7,988 bases of DNA from Gammaproteobacteria bacterium UBA3532 (GCA_002376965.1 DFOV01000116.1:1-7988); one strand, 5' to 3'; shown: positions 1-6,819, counted from the stretch's first letter. Numbers and translations: made by a program. Notes: generated by a model not told the origin, from the letters alone.

Positions 1-47
1 GGCTAGAATGAGGGGATGATTAAGAGTATAAACATAATAATGACCGC

Positions 48-53
48 AAAAGG
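48..53 (+). promoter_or_regulatory. Ribosome binding site of the lyase gene
   Basis: AAAAGG lies 8 bases before the ATG at 62, a good Shine-Dalgarno match and spacing. It supports 62 as the start, which also gives a complete Sec signal peptide. AT-rich -10-like hexamers (TATAAA at 27-32, CATAAT at 33-38) lie upstream, but no matching -35 box is visible in the first bases of the window, so the promoter cannot be called. Confidence 0.6.
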
Positions 54-61
54 CTCGCTGC

Positions 62-3000
62 ATGAACCATCGCTTTATTTCAACAACGTCTGTCCTGCTC
101 GCTTCGATCTGCTGCTCGTCCCTTGTCGCCACAACCGTATTCGCCAGCGATCTTTGGTGGCGCAATCAGCAAAGCGGTGAAAACTGGCTCTATCAAATGC
201 AGTCAGGCAAGGTGAATAGCATGAACCAACTCGCCACCGTCGCGCCAGAGTGGCAGGGTTTTCGTGGCGACTTCAATGGCGATGGTGAAGCCGATATGTT
301 GTGGCGTAATCAGCAAAGCGGCCAAAACTGGCTGTATCAAATGAGTGGAACATCCATTGTCAGTAGCCAGCCGGTCAATGTGGTTGATGTGGCCTGGCAG
401 CTGGCAGGCACCGCAGATTTTAATGGTGATGGACTTACCGATGTGTTGTGGCGGCACACCAGCACAGGTCTGATCTGGCAATATCAAATGCAGGGGCATC
501 GCATTATCAGCCACAATAGAGTCGCCCAGATATCCGATGCAGACTGGCACATCGCAGGCCTTGGCGATTTTGATGGCGATGGGATCGACGATATCTTATG
601 GCGTCACCAACGCACGGGCCTTAACTACCTCTATTTGATGGCTAATGGCCATATCAAACAGCAGTCGAAACTCAATGTCGTAGATAGCAACTGGCAAGTT
701 GCAGCGATTCTCGACGCCGATGGCGATGGCACCAGCGACATTCTGTGGCGCAATAGCGAAAGCGGACAAAACTGGCTGTATCAGATGGTTGGCGGCGTTA
801 TTCAGCAAAGCCGTCCGCTGAATCGTGTCAGTGATGGCCAATGGCAAGTTGTTGCGAGTGGCGATTATAATGGCGATGGCAAAGATGATCTGTATTGGCA
901 TCACCAAGGCAGCGGACAGACCGCAGTTTATCTGCTCGATGGGCATCAAATATCCCAGATAAACCTGCTCAATACTGTCCCGCCAGCCACGTGGAACCTG
1001 TTGACTAATCAGCCGACAATAACCAGCGCGGCGCCGCAGTGGCTAGATATTGGCGGAGGCTTGCGGATTCGAGCACAACATCCACGCATTTTTATCTCGC
1101 CCGAACATTTGCAGCGAGTCATTGAGCGCATGATCGGCCCTAATGCTCGTGCGCCATACAGCGACTGGCTGGCCCTGTATCAAGAGGCTTTTGACGCCGG
1201 AAAAGCCATTGACCTTCCCGCTCTCGCCCTACTCTATAAAGCCACGGGCAACAGCATCTATCTTGAGCAGCTCATAGATCGAATTCCAACAACCGGCACT
1301 CCAGGCCTCGAAGAGCTTTACGCCATTGATCTGGTATTTGATGACCTTAGCGACAGCGTTAAATATGCCATCATGCGCCGTGCGGCAGAAAACCCCAATG
1401 GCTTTTATTACAATGCGTTAACCGAGTCGCAGGGAAGCGATGCCAACTGGGGCTATCATTTGATGCAAGGGCCAGCCAGAGCCTTGGCCTATAGTGGTAT
1501 CTTTGCCCTGACTGACGTTGAATTGAATAAAGATCCGCTGCTTTATCCGTTTGATACCCAAAACTACATCCATGTGGTCAATGAAGAGCTATCAGCCAGC
1601 GGGCGCTTGTGGCAAATCGAAAACCGGGTCGCAGGCGATCCCACCTTTAATAATGCACTATGGGGCAGTCCTGGCGGCATGTACGACAACTTTGGCTATG
1701 ATCAATCCGAAGAAGCCTACAGCATCAACCTGCTCTACGCTTTCGAAACCCTCACCGGAATCAATGTCACCGACGGGGCACATCGCGATAAATACCGCGC
1801 AACCTTTTACCAGAATATGCACTATCCCCACCGCTATCAGCATGTCGATAACGACAGCTGGTGCCGTCGCGCCAACACCGAATACCACACCCTGGCTCGG
1901 ATCTGGAACACCCAAACCGATTACATCAACCAACCGGCGACCAACCAGGCCCTGATGACCGCCCATATTTATCAAGACCCACGCATGCAATATTATGTTG
2001 AAGATGGCGTGCAACCCGAGCTGTGCGGCAGTCCATATAATAACCTGTACTACAAGCTGGTATTTTATAACGACACGCTACCCAAGGAACCACCGTCAAC
2101 CAATCCGACCGCCATGTATTTCAATGGGCCGGGGCTGGTTTCGATGCGGTCAGACTGGAGCAACGATGCCGCGTTTGGCGTGTTCATGGCCGGTGAAGGC
2201 ATCAGTCGACGCTATGAAGACGGCAACTCATTTTTAATCAGCCGCAAAGCCGACGTCGCCACCCACGGCGGTGCCCGCATTCGCCGCGATTATGACAACG
2301 ACAAACACCACTGGTATCACATTCGCTCGATTGCCAAAAACACCCTCAAGATATTCGATCCCAACGAAAGCTTTGACATCAATCCCGATGGCACCACCGG
2401 CCCCTTGCACTCAGGAACACCGCTGGTGGCATCGGATAATATGGGCGGGCAAATTTTCGAGACATCGCCATCAACGGAGGATCGCTGCTACTACGCTCCC
2501 GATTCGATAAATTATGGCTGTCGTAGCAACCTTTCTCGCAAAGGCGACGCATTTCCGCTGGGCGTATATGAAACTGCAAACATTATCAAATACGAACACA
2601 TACCGGACCAATATACCTACACCGTCGGTGACGCCACAGCGGCCTACACCCAAAAAATCGACTACTTCGAACGCGAGTTTTTGTTCCTCCGCCCCGATAT
2701 TTTTGTGATATTTGATCGGGTTAACAGCGTTGATCCGTCGTTCAAAAAAGTCTGGACCATGCACACCATCGACCAGCCAGTTGCCGATGCTCCTATCAGC
2801 GCTTCGGACATGGGCATGACAACCCACACCAACGCTAACCTGACCACCATTCATAACCCGCTAAATATTACTTACATCGACACCCTGCTCCCCCAACAAA
2901 ACAATCTGGTTGTGCGCGGTGGCGATACGGTATTAACCACAGGCAAGGATCTGGCGAGCAGCCAGGTCGATCGCATCGATATTCCACGGTGGCTTGAGAT

Positions 3001-3862
3001 TTTTGTTGCAGGAAGCGACATAGAAGGCAGCTTAACGCTGCACGGTGACGCCGAGGAAGGCGATGGCATCACTGAAGATATACTCTTTGATGGCAAGGAG
3101 CAGCAGGAACTCTCGTCACGTCCTACGCAAAATGTCTCCAACGGTATACTGGAAGACACCACCCAAAACTGGCAACCGGATCAGTGGAAAGACTACTACG
3201 TTAACATCGCCACCAATCCGCGCCAGCGCGTGCGCATCACCGGCAACAGCAGCAACCAGTTATTCGGCGACTTCACAGACGGCAATGCCTGGCAATACAT
3301 CATCTATCGTCCGCTAGCCAACAGCTATAACCACTGGAAACGCATTAGCGCCGTCACTAGCAATGATATGGATGTCGACAATCTAACGCTATCCGTCCCC
3401 CACTACTTCGACGCTGTCGATGCCAGCGGCCGCTTACATTCGTTTGCGCCACACACCGACAGCAAAAACGATGGCTATAGAAAGCGCACCGATCTCGGCC
3501 AATGGACGCTGACCATCGAAGCCAGCAGCCAACAGCAACACCACAATTTTTTCAACATCATCAGCCTCAAGGATCCAGATGCTGCCAAACCAAGCGTCCA
3601 GCTTGTTGAAGGCACCGGCGTTTCTGGCGCACTGATCGACAACACCCTGGCCGTATTTGCCAACGAGCCCCAAGCAATAGACGAAACCAGCATATCCCTG
3701 CCTTCACCCACCATACAACAGTGCTTCATCTTCAACCTGCAGCCAGAAACCGACTATTACTATCAACTCAGTGATAGCCAGTTGGTGCTGAGTAGTCAGG
3801 ATAATGGAGGGGTTAGGGTGACTAGTAGTGCTATGGGGGTGGTGAGGTTGGTGGCGCAATGA
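62..3862 (+). CDS. Secreted heparinase II/III-like polysaccharide lyase with N-terminal FG-GAP/VCBS propeller
   Basis: Predicted exported enzyme that would cleave an acidic (uronate-containing) polysaccharide by beta-elimination; the substrate cannot be told. Residues 1-28 form a Sec signal peptide ending VFA-SD, with no lipobox. Residues 30-320 hold six repeats of about 49 residues with consensus LWRxxxxGxxWxYxM. Five carry a calcium loop of type DxxGDG (starting at D70, D119, D169, D218, D268), as in FG-GAP/VCBS propellers. From about H340 the sequence resembles the alpha/alpha toroid plus beta sandwich of heparinase II/III-type proteins: NWGYH at 462-466, a Tyr-rich stretch near Y546, THGGARIRR with H735, HHWYHIRS from 749, and FLFLRPDIFVIFDR at 873-886. 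N462, Y546 and H735 are my guesses for catalytic residues. Residues 1020-1085 look like a small inserted beta module. The gene is complete and appears monocistronic. Lyase fold call good; PL family unassigned. Confidence 0.82.
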   Translation: MNHRFISTTSVLLASICCSSLVATTVFASDLWWRNQQSGENWLYQMQSGKVNSMNQLATVAPEWQGFRGDFNGDGEADMLWRNQQSGQNWLYQMSGTSIVSSQPVNVVDVAWQLAGTADFNGDGLTDVLWRHTSTGLIWQYQMQGHRIISHNRVAQISDADWHIAGLGDFDGDGIDDILWRHQRTGLNYLYLMANGHIKQQSKLNVVDSNWQVAAILDADGDGTSDILWRNSESGQNWLYQMVGGVIQQSRPLNRVSDGQWQVVASGDYNGDGKDDLYWHHQGSGQTAVYLLDGHQISQINLLNTVPPATWNLLTNQPTITSAAPQWLDIGGGLRIRAQHPRIFISPEHLQRVIERMIGPNARAPYSDWLALYQEAFDAGKAIDLPALALLYKATGNSIYLEQLIDRIPTTGTPGLEELYAIDLVFDDLSDSVKYAIMRRAAENPNGFYYNALTESQGSDANWGYHLMQGPARALAYSGIFALTDVELNKDPLLYPFDTQNYIHVVNEELSASGRLWQIENRVAGDPTFNNALWGSPGGMYDNFGYDQSEEAYSINLLYAFETLTGINVTDGAHRDKYRATFYQNMHYPHRYQHVDNDSWCRRANTEYHTLARIWNTQTDYINQPATNQALMTAHIYQDPRMQYYVEDGVQPELCGSPYNNLYYKLVFYNDTLPKEPPSTNPTAMYFNGPGLVSMRSDWSNDAAFGVFMAGEGISRRYEDGNSFLISRKADVATHGGARIRRDYDNDKHHWYHIRSIAKNTLKIFDPNESFDINPDGTTGPLHSGTPLVASDNMGGQIFETSPSTEDRCYYAPDSINYGCRSNLSRKGDAFPLGVYETANIIKYEHIPDQYTYTVGDATAAYTQKIDYFEREFLFLRPDIFVIFDRVNSVDPSFKKVWTMHTIDQPVADAPISASDMGMTTHTNANLTTIHNPLNITYIDTLLPQQNNLVVRGGDTVLTTGKDLASSQVDRIDIPRWLEIFVAGSDIEGSLTLHGDAEEGDGITEDILFDGKEQQELSSRPTQNVSNGILEDTTQNWQPDQWKDYYVNIATNPRQRVRITGNSSNQLFGDFTDGNAWQYIIYRPLANSYNHWKRISAVTSNDMDVDNLTLSVPHYFDAVDASGRLHSFAPHTDSKNDGYRKRTDLGQWTLTIEASSQQQHHNFFNIISLKDPDAAKPSVQLVEGTGVSGALIDNTLAVFANEPQAIDETSISLPSPTIQQCFIFNLQPETDYYYQLSDSQLVLSSQDNGGVRVTSSAMGVVRLVAQ
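158..787 (+). repeat. Near-identical 42-bp repeats inside the propeller region
   Basis: Three 42-base segments at 158-199, 302-343 and 746-787 encode W-R-N-x-x-S-G-x-N-W-L-Y-Q-M. The first two match at 38 of 42 bases, and the third is also close. They encode the same part of blades 1, 2 and 5. Blades 3, 4 and 6 are clearly more diverged at this position, so blades 1, 2 and 5 look recently duplicated or homogenised by recombination. Confidence 0.8.
3770..3862 (+). other. G-rich, codon-shifted 3' end of the lyase gene
   Basis: The last roughly 30 codons of the lyase gene switch to G- and T-rich codons (GGG, AGG, AGT, GTG, TTG), whereas the preceding 2 kb prefers C-ending codons. The strand carries runs such as GGGG, GGG and GGGGG and a GG-TGG-TGAGG-TTGG arrangement that could form a two-tetrad G-quadruplex. 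The protein still reads as the expected final beta strands, so this is a base-use change and not a frameshift. Confidence 0.5.
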
Positions 3863-3911
3863 TGCATGCTACAGCCATTGTCAGGCGCTCTTTGATTGCT
3901 TCGTTATATTA

Positions 3912-3933
3912 TTAGATCTACAATTAGACCTAA
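3912..3933 (+). promoter_or_regulatory. Candidate operator of the toxin-antitoxin operon
   Basis: TTAGATCTA (3912-3920) and TTAGACCTA (3924-3932) are direct repeats 12 bases apart that differ at one base. The first contains the perfect palindrome TAGATCTA and the second is a near palindrome. They sit 32-53 bases before the antitoxin start. Phd/YefM-type antitoxins are known to repress their own operons by binding paired short palindromes there, so this is the best candidate site. No convincing -35/-10 pair was found with it. Confidence 0.45.
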
Positions 3934-3964
3934 TTAACGACCACTTAAACGTACTGGTAAAATT

Positions 3965-4213
3965 ATGACGTCTCGAATTCTAACCGAAACCGCAGCAAGT
4001 ATTAGTGAGTTAAAAGCCAACCCAATGAAGGTAGCACTTAGTGGCAACGGAGAGCCCATCGCTGTTTTAAATAGAAACGAACCTGCCTTCTATTGCATAC
4101 CTGCTGAAGCCTATGAATACTTGATAGACAGACTTGAAGACCTCGAGTTGATTACACTTGCAGAAACAAGAAAAGACGAAGAAAGCGTAAAGGTTCAATT
4201 GAATGACCTATGA
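3965..4213 (+). CDS. Type II antitoxin, Phd/YefM family (StbD-like)
   Basis: An 82-residue antitoxin predicted to bind and neutralise the RelE toxin encoded next to it and to repress the shared promoter. The N-terminal half has the Phd/YefM pattern: a leading strand, then a helix with SISELKANPMK (13-23), then a GEPIAVLNRNEPAFYCIPAEAYEYL hairpin-helix region split as EPIAVLNRNEPAFY followed by IPAEAYEYL. The acidic helical C-terminus (LEDLELITLAETRKDEE) is the usual toxin-wrapping segment. Length is normal for the family. The ribosome binding site is weak. Its stop lies 11 bases inside the toxin gene, so the two are co-transcribed and coupled. In E. coli, RelE is paired with the ribbon-helix-helix RelB; here a Phd-type partner is used, as in StbDE-type modules. 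Confidence 0.88.
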   Translation: MTSRILTETAASISELKANPMKVALSGNGEPIAVLNRNEPAFYCIPAEAYEYLIDRLEDLELITLAETRKDEESVKVQLNDL

Positions 4214-4490
4214 ACTTGCGTTTAAAAAGACAGCCTTGAAAGAATGGAACAAGCTTGGCGCAACGGTAAAAGAACAATTCAAGAAAAAACTCAACAAAGT
4301 ATTAAAAAACCCCAAAGTCGATAACGCCAAGCTTTCTGGAGCCAATAACCTCTATAAAATCAAACTGAGACAAGCTGGCTACCGGTTAGTGTACGAAGTA
4401 AATGATCAGATCGTGACAGTGACCGTTATATCTGTTGGCAAACGAGAACGCGGGGTGGTGTATAAGAAGGCTATGAAGCGGTCGGATTAG
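4203..4490 (+). CDS. relE: RelE-family mRNA interferase toxin
   Basis: A 95-residue toxin that, by homology, enters the ribosomal A site and cuts mRNA during translation. It lines up with E. coli RelE, as I recall it, without gaps: ALKEWNKLG (11-19), YKIKLRQAGYRLVYEV (51-66) and VISVGKRERGVVY (75-87). The residues known to matter in RelE are all present at the same numbers: K52, K54, R61, R81 and Y87, so the toxin is predicted active. The ATG at 4203 has TAAAGG 9 bases upstream and overlaps the end of the antitoxin gene by 11 bases, which couples the pair. The gene ends tail-to-tail with the minus-strand cluster, 17 bases from the next stop codon. Confidence 0.93.
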   Translation: MTYELAFKKTALKEWNKLGATVKEQFKKKLNKVLKNPKVDNAKLSGANNLYKIKLRQAGYRLVYEVNDQIVTVTVISVGKRERGVVYKKAMKRSD

Positions 4491-4500
4491 GCCGCGACTA

Positions 4501-4530
4501 CTGCGCCTCAATCAAATACGCTTGGCGCAG
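4501..4530. terminator. Possible hairpin between convergent genes
   Basis: CTGCGCC (4501-4507) pairs perfectly with GGCGCAG (4524-4530) around a 16-base loop. It lies at the convergent ends of relE and the antitoxin remnant, where a two-way terminator would be expected. There is no T-tract on either side and the loop is large, so intrinsic termination is only a possibility. Confidence 0.25.
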
Positions 4531-4741
4531 ATAGCAACGCTTTCAATGCAGGTTTCTCTTTAGGGCTGGTATCCAGCGCCGCCTGAAAAGCATTCCACTG
4601 TTCATCATTTAAGGCAAACAAGCGACGATCCGCGAGCGTTTCGGAAGCAGCCATAAGTCCAGAACCCAGCAAAAGCTCACTCACTGTTTTGTTTGTAGCC
4701 GCCGCTTGCTTAAGGACAGCGTTGGTGCATTGTTTTGTCAT
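4508..4741 (-). CDS. N-terminally truncated DUF1778/TacA-type antitoxin (probable remnant)
   Basis: About 77 residues from ATG 4741, or 80 from an in-frame TTG at 4750. It matches the DUF1778 antitoxins that neutralise GNAT acetyltransferase toxins such as TacT: VLKQAAATNKTVSELLL, then ADRRLFALNDEQWNAFQAAL, then a PALKALL tail, which is the toxin-binding end. The family normally begins with a ribbon-helix-helix beta strand (pattern R-x-x-L-R). Here only the second half of that strand is left (L-V-R-M-T), preceded at once by GGA and an in-frame TAA. DNA binding and dimerisation should be impaired while toxin binding might survive. The ATG overlaps the stop of the upstream SUKH-type gene (ATGA), so it may be translated by coupling. 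No GNAT toxin lies downstream. It is either a dying remnant or an orphan antidote. Confidence 0.72.
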   Translation of the reverse strand: MTKQCTNAVLKQAAATNKTVSELLLGSGLMAASETLADRRLFALNDEQWNAFQAALDTSPKEKPALKALLSAPSVFD

Positions 4742-5226
4742 GCGGACCAATCCTTAATTTCGAATGCACCTTCTATTTTTTTGCCTACCTCAATGCCATA
4801 AAGTTCAACCAAGAGATTTTGCATCGAGATTACGTGCTTTGATAAAATATTAAATTCGTCATCAAACAGTGCATCACCGGCAGTAGATACGATTTCGGAT
4901 AGCGCTAGCAAACATTCGTACATCGTGTTTAAATCTGTGAATAATTCATTGGGGCTCCAACTACCCGCTCCATGCCTACCAAACTTAACTGAACCTGACA
5001 GAGTGTCATAAATCAATGGATCTAAGTTGGAATGAGCTATTACTATCCAGTTCTCGGGCCAATCAGATAGGCGCAGTCTAGATTTCCCCTCCCACCTATA
5101 GCCATCCTGAAACTCAATTAATTCTTCAGCTCTGGGAAACTCAAATAATTCGAAGCCGATATCAAGCAGTCTTGGTTCGGAAATATCTTCCGATAAAAAT
5201 GATATTATTTCTTCTGGAATATTCAC
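4738..5226 (-). CDS. SMI1/KNR4 (SUKH)-type immunity-like protein
   Basis: Predicted cytoplasmic acidic protein of 162 residues. The central part has the SUKH look: a helix, FPRAEELIEFQDGY, then W-P-E-N-W-I-V-I-A-H (56-65) leading into DPLIYD (69-74), then HGAGSWSP and a long final helix region. SUKH proteins are known as immunity proteins to polymorphic and contact-dependent toxins; the toxin is not in this window. An upstream GTG at 5238 is open in frame, but AGGTGA at 5241-5236 sits 8 bases before the GTG at 5226, so 5226 is the better start. It follows the EndoV-like gene by 33 bases and overlaps the antitoxin remnant by four bases. Its last residues (DWSA) may be read past a recombination join, since normal antitoxin sequence starts there. 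Confidence 0.65.
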   Translation of the reverse strand: MNIPEEIISFLSEDISEPRLLDIGFELFEFPRAEELIEFQDGYRWEGKSRLRLSDWPENWIVIAHSNLDPLIYDTLSGSVKFGRHGAGSWSPNELFTDLNTMYECLLALSEIVSTAGDALFDDEFNILSKHVISMQNLLVELYGIEVGKKIEGAFEIKDWSA

Positions 5227-5235
5227 TAAAAAATT

Positions 5236-5241
5236 CACCTA
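5236..5241 (-). promoter_or_regulatory. Ribosome binding site deciding the SUKH-type gene start
   Basis: On the minus strand AGGTGA is followed by eight bases (ATTTTTTA) and GTG at 5226. The alternative upstream GTG at 5238 overlaps this same AGGTGA and would have no ribosome binding site at a workable distance. Confidence 0.6.
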
Positions 5242-5259
5242 AAATCGAATCTGCACAGC

Positions 5260-5781
5260 CTATCTATCAAACCTGAGTTGTTTCTTGGCTTCTTGTCTGC
5301 ATAGCTGATCAGCCCGCTTTAACAAAGTAGGAATCCTATGCTGGCCATGCATGTTAATTATTGAGTTCTTAGCAAGGTCTAAATCCATTGTTGAAGTAAT
5401 GAACAGTGGTTTCGAACTACACCCTCTAATTATTGCATGCTCGTTACCAATACCAGCAAATACTTTCTTAGCAACACCAATAACGCCTGTTGTTTGTCCT
5501 AGAGCGTCATATAAGCGCTTACCTAAACCGGGCTTATTAGTGCCATCTAGATAAACATATCCATCAACAACTATTGTTTCTATAGTGAGCTCGTGCTCAT
5601 CTAACAACTTAAGAATGCAAGGCAACTCCCTTTTATAAAAGTTACCAGGCTCATAGGGCAATATATCTTGGCTAGCACTAACTACTTCCTGCAAAGGAAC
5701 TGTACTAGACCAGCTTTCAAAAAGAATGCCTGCCACAACCGCACTATCATTATAGTATTGAACATCAACAGCGAGATTCAT
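5260..5781 (-). CDS. Short endonuclease V-like protein
   Basis: A 173-residue member of the endonuclease V superfamily, whose classical members (E. coli Nfi) nick DNA or RNA next to deaminated bases such as inosine. The metal-binding acids are in place: D6 (LAVDV), E52 (FYKRELP, matching FREYP of Nfi) and D73 (VVDGYVYLD). PYEPG at 42-46 matches the PYIPG wedge and IGVAKK (101-106) is intact. It differs from Nfi by lacking about 30 N-terminal residues, having VDGY in place of VDGH, and lacking the GH after the PLFI strand (ITSTMD here). I recall a short bacterial EndoV-like subfamily with the same YKRELPCIL, VDGYVYLD and IPTLLK signatures, so this is probably a subfamily trait. The ATG at 5781 gives the usual LAVDV start and shares TGATG with the upstream stop; a GTG sits one codon earlier. 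Its place among immunity-type genes is unusual. Confidence 0.82.
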   Translation of the reverse strand: MNLAVDVQYYNDSAVVAGILFESWSSTVPLQEVVSASQDILPYEPGNFYKRELPCILKLLDEHELTIETIVVDGYVYLDGTNKPGLGKRLYDALGQTTGVIGVAKKVFAGIGNEHAIIRGCSSKPLFITSTMDLDLAKNSIINMHGQHRIPTLLKRADQLCRQEAKKQLRFDR

Positions 5782-6245
5782 CACCCCAACCCCTCAACAA
5801 ACCAAACTCCATCTTTATCTCGCTCGAAATAAGCACTGTACTCAGAGTTTACATTTATGCCGACAAAATGAAGCTCTATATCTGTGTCACTTACATTAAT
5901 CCAAGCTAAGTCATCCTGACTTAAATCCAAGAGGTCTTTTGCTACCAGAATTGCCAGCCAATCATCAAGCATTGCCAGTACATACTTCGCATCTTTTATA
6001 TATACATCTTCAACTATTCCATTGTCACTTGGCATATACAAGTCGACTTTGTAGCCATTGTAGTCAAACTCAAACACTCCCTGCTCTGGTCTTTCAAGCT
6101 CAAATAAAACGCACTTTCCTGATTCTCTTGATTCCACTTTCACAGGAATGCCAGAAACACCGTAGTCGTAAAACCCTTCTTCACGAAATCGAACGGTTTT
6201 GATCTTGGCCTTTTCGAATTGAGCTATGTATTGATTATTTGCCAT
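5781..6245 (-). CDS. Uncharacterised acidic protein, possible immunity protein
   Basis: I do not recognise this 154-residue protein. It is soluble, with no signal peptide or membrane segment, and strongly acidic (30 Asp/Glu against 15 Lys/Arg by my count). It appears beta-rich in the first half (FREEGFYDYGVSG, GVFEFDYNGYKVDLYMP), with one helix-like stretch (AKYVLAMLDDWLAILVAKDLL, about 85-105) and further strands to the end. Acidic, compact, beta-rich proteins of this size in such clusters are often immunity proteins to polymorphic toxins, but that is inference from context. Its stop shares TGATG with the start of the EndoV-like gene, so the two are very probably co-translated and may work together. 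No strong ribosome binding site is visible before ATG 6245. Confidence 0.6.
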   Translation of the reverse strand: MANNQYIAQFEKAKIKTVRFREEGFYDYGVSGIPVKVESRESGKCVLFELERPEQGVFEFDYNGYKVDLYMPSDNGIVEDVYIKDAKYVLAMLDDWLAILVAKDLLDLSQDDLAWINVSDTDIELHFVGINVNSEYSAYFERDKDGVWFVEGLG

Positions 6246-6306
6246 AAAATAACTAAGTCTTGGAAGTCAAAGCTAAGGTAGCGTCGAAGACATACGGTAG
6301 AGCGCG

Positions 6307-6819
6307 TTACTCTGTCCTTCGATATAGCCCTATTATCTGACTCTGTTCAATTTTGACAATGTATTCCCCCCACCGCCTCAGAGTAACAACCGAGTCTTGA
6401 AACTCGTCAATTCCAACTGATTCGTCAAGCACACTAACCTCTTTATCTTTGATTTCTCGCCAATTCTGATAATCGAAAGCATACCCCTTTAGGATCTCTT
6501 CAACCTTAAACATTGCTTCAAATGAGCCATATAAAAGGCAAGCACAACAATCATAGATCTGCCCATTTGGATCAAGAAAAATCGCATCCTGAGGATCAGC
6601 ATCAACACACTGTACCAATGGCAATTCTTCTGGGCCTTCGGGATCAAGCACCTCAAGCTCATTAGGCTCCATTTCACTAGGACTCTCGTGAATCACGCCC
6701 CATACCCACCTGTTGAGCCCGTTATACTGCACTTGCCCCCCGTAGCTAGCTTGAAATTCAACTATGCGGTCAGTATTCGATACGCCTCTAGCTTTTAATT
6801 TTGTCTCTAGATCATGCAT
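6307..6819 (-). CDS. Acidic protein, probably SMI1/KNR4 (SUKH)-like immunity protein
   Basis: A 170-residue soluble acidic protein (33 Asp/Glu against 15 Lys/Arg by my count). It opens with a helix and RIVEFQASYGG (18-28), as in SUKH proteins, which often start with a helix followed by a phrase of the type I-x-x-F-x-x-x-Y/F-G-G. Later come PLVQCVDADPQDAIFLDPNG and a helix with SFEAMFKVEEIL, similar to the strand-turn-strand and closing helix of that fold. A CxC pair (DCCACLL) is present, but no metal site is evident. It is the first gene of the minus-strand cluster, 61 bases before the 154-residue gene. The role as immunity to an unlinked toxin is inferred. The SUKH assignment is weaker than for the gene at 4738-5226. 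Confidence 0.5.
   Translation of the reverse strand: MHDLETKLKARGVSNTDRIVEFQASYGGQVQYNGLNRWVWGVIHESPSEMEPNELEVLDPEGPEELPLVQCVDADPQDAIFLDPNGQIYDCCACLLYGSFEAMFKVEEILKGYAFDYQNWREIKDKEVSVLDESVGIDEFQDSVVTLRRWGEYIVKIEQSQIIGLYRRTE

Noticed and set aside
203..949. Minus-strand reading frames opposite the propeller repeats
   Set aside because: They are antisense to strongly repeated, clearly coding plus-strand sequence, lack any family resemblance and reflect the codon bias of the repeats.
70..1000. Tandem repeats as a CRISPR or satellite array
   Set aside because: The repeats are in frame, about 147-150 bases long and encode calcium-loop propeller blades; there are no unique spacers.
1551..3735. 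Other-frame and antisense reading frames within the lyase region
   Set aside because: The 1266-residue frame is continuous and domain-consistent throughout; the others are low-complexity shadows.
3878..3910. TTGTCA (3878-3883) with TATATT (3905-3910) as promoter of the toxin-antitoxin operon
   Set aside because: The spacer is 21 bases, outside the usual 16-18.
5238..5238. GTG at 5238 as start of the SUKH-type gene
   Set aside because: AGGTGA overlaps this codon and is correctly spaced only for the GTG at 5226.
6246..6275. A TTGACT -35-like box on the minus strand before the 154-residue gene
   Set aside because: The only -10-like sequence at a usable distance (TTTTAT) overlaps the start codon, so it is not a credible promoter.
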